A stretch of DNA of 6,518 nucleotides from Eubacteriales Family XIII. Incertae Sedis bacterium (GTDB lineage: Bacteria > Bacillota > Clostridia > Peptostreptococcales > Anaerovoracaceae). How positions within the stretch are numbered: the stretch's first letter is position 1; each line of letters opens with the position of its first letter. Made by a program: the position numbers and the translations under genes. The stretch covers positions 1 to 6,518 of the forward strand of contig JAISEX010000233.1 in assembly GCA_031263875.1 (NCBI GenBank). Reading direction: 5' to 3'. The notes beneath the pieces are model-generated. The model did not search any database. It was not told the origin of the DNA and saw only the letters and a program-made list of their open reading frames with translations. Below, in pieces: positions 6,453 through 6,518 of the stretch.

Positions 6453-6518
6453 GGGCGTTTCGTTATAGGTTTCAGCCTAAAGCGGCCCCGGCTCAAATTG
6501 CTCCGGCGGGACGGTTCC
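6120..6518 (-). repeat. 87-bp (29-codon) in-frame tandem repeat array
   Basis: Going down the minus strand, units run 6518-6432 (copy 0), 6431-6345 (copy 1), 6344-6258 (copy 2), 6257-6171 (copy 3) and a partial, diverging copy 4 at about 6170-6120. The spacing is exactly 87 nt. The encoded unit begins GTVTPEQFEPGPLYADTYNE and ends TPVQEELKT. Copies differ at silent positions: the Thr-Pro pair is ACT CCC in copy 1 but ACG CCG in copies 2 and 3, and Phe is TTC or TTT. They also carry a few substitutions (PA, PV or SV before QEE; copy 4 has RNP for PGP). Copy 0, at the edge, is the most altered of the full units: TVPP for TVTP, an amber codon for Tyr, AET for ADT, and EEV for EEL. The array may continue past the window. 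Confidence 0.95.
6477..6479 (-). other. In-frame amber TAG in the outermost repeat copy
   Basis: In copy 0 the minus strand reads CTT TAG GCT GAA ACC, where the other copies have CTT TAC or TAT followed by GCN, GAC or GAT, then ACC. The Tyr of the PLYAD part of the unit is thus replaced by a stop that is one base change from Tyr. The same frame is open on both sides and encodes repeat sequence as far as position 6518. It could be a nonsense mutation in a longer gene, decay of a repeat lying upstream of the true start, or a sequence error at a contig end. Confidence 0.85.

Noticed and set aside
6120..6518. Right-hand repeat array as a CRISPR array
   Set aside because: The units are contiguous 87-bp copies without unique spacers and are in frame with a protein, so they are a coding tandem repeat.

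Overview
The window is a compact run of three genes, all on the minus strand. Read in the direction of transcription (from position 6518 down), they are: a repeat-bearing, single-pass membrane protein of unknown function whose 5' end lies at or beyond the right edge; a large seven-helix membrane protein of the UPF0182 family (COG1615); and seryl-tRNA synthetase (serS). The gaps between genes are 20 nt and 18 nt, and a clear Rho-independent terminator stands about 45 nt after the serS stop. The simplest reading is one transcription unit. No promoter is visible, so it must lie beyond the right edge if the unit is as drawn.

The organism is probably an anaerobic member of the Bacillota (Clostridia-like), with base composition a little above half G+C. 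This is inference. It rests on the strong AAGGAGG ribosome binding site used with a TTG start, the bacterial-type SerRS, the presence of a UPF0182 protein (a family known from Clostridia, Actinobacteria and Cyanobacteria), and the complete lack of cysteine in both membrane proteins. The species cannot be named.

Layout: 1-223 holds two copies of a 117-bp non-coding tandem repeat. 224-263 shows nothing recognisable. 264-294 is the terminator. 340-1617 is serS, 1636-4590 the UPF0182 gene, and 4611-6452 the bitopic membrane protein. 6120-6518 is an 87-bp (29-codon) tandem repeat array inside, and running upstream of, that last gene. Both ends of the window lie in tandem repeats, so it is likely a whole contig broken at repeats.

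The most notable signal is in the outermost repeat copy at the right edge. The reading frame and the encoded repeat continue upstream of the apparent gene start, but one tyrosine codon of the repeat is replaced by an in-frame amber TAG (6477-6479). The gene is therefore longer and interrupted, or carries a degenerate repeat upstream of a recent start, or the contig end contains an error. How the two membrane proteins cooperate is unknown. Both should expose large domains outside the cell, and the bitopic protein also carries a long acidic, repeat-rich cytoplasmic tail. serS is a housekeeping gene that appears to be co-transcribed with them.
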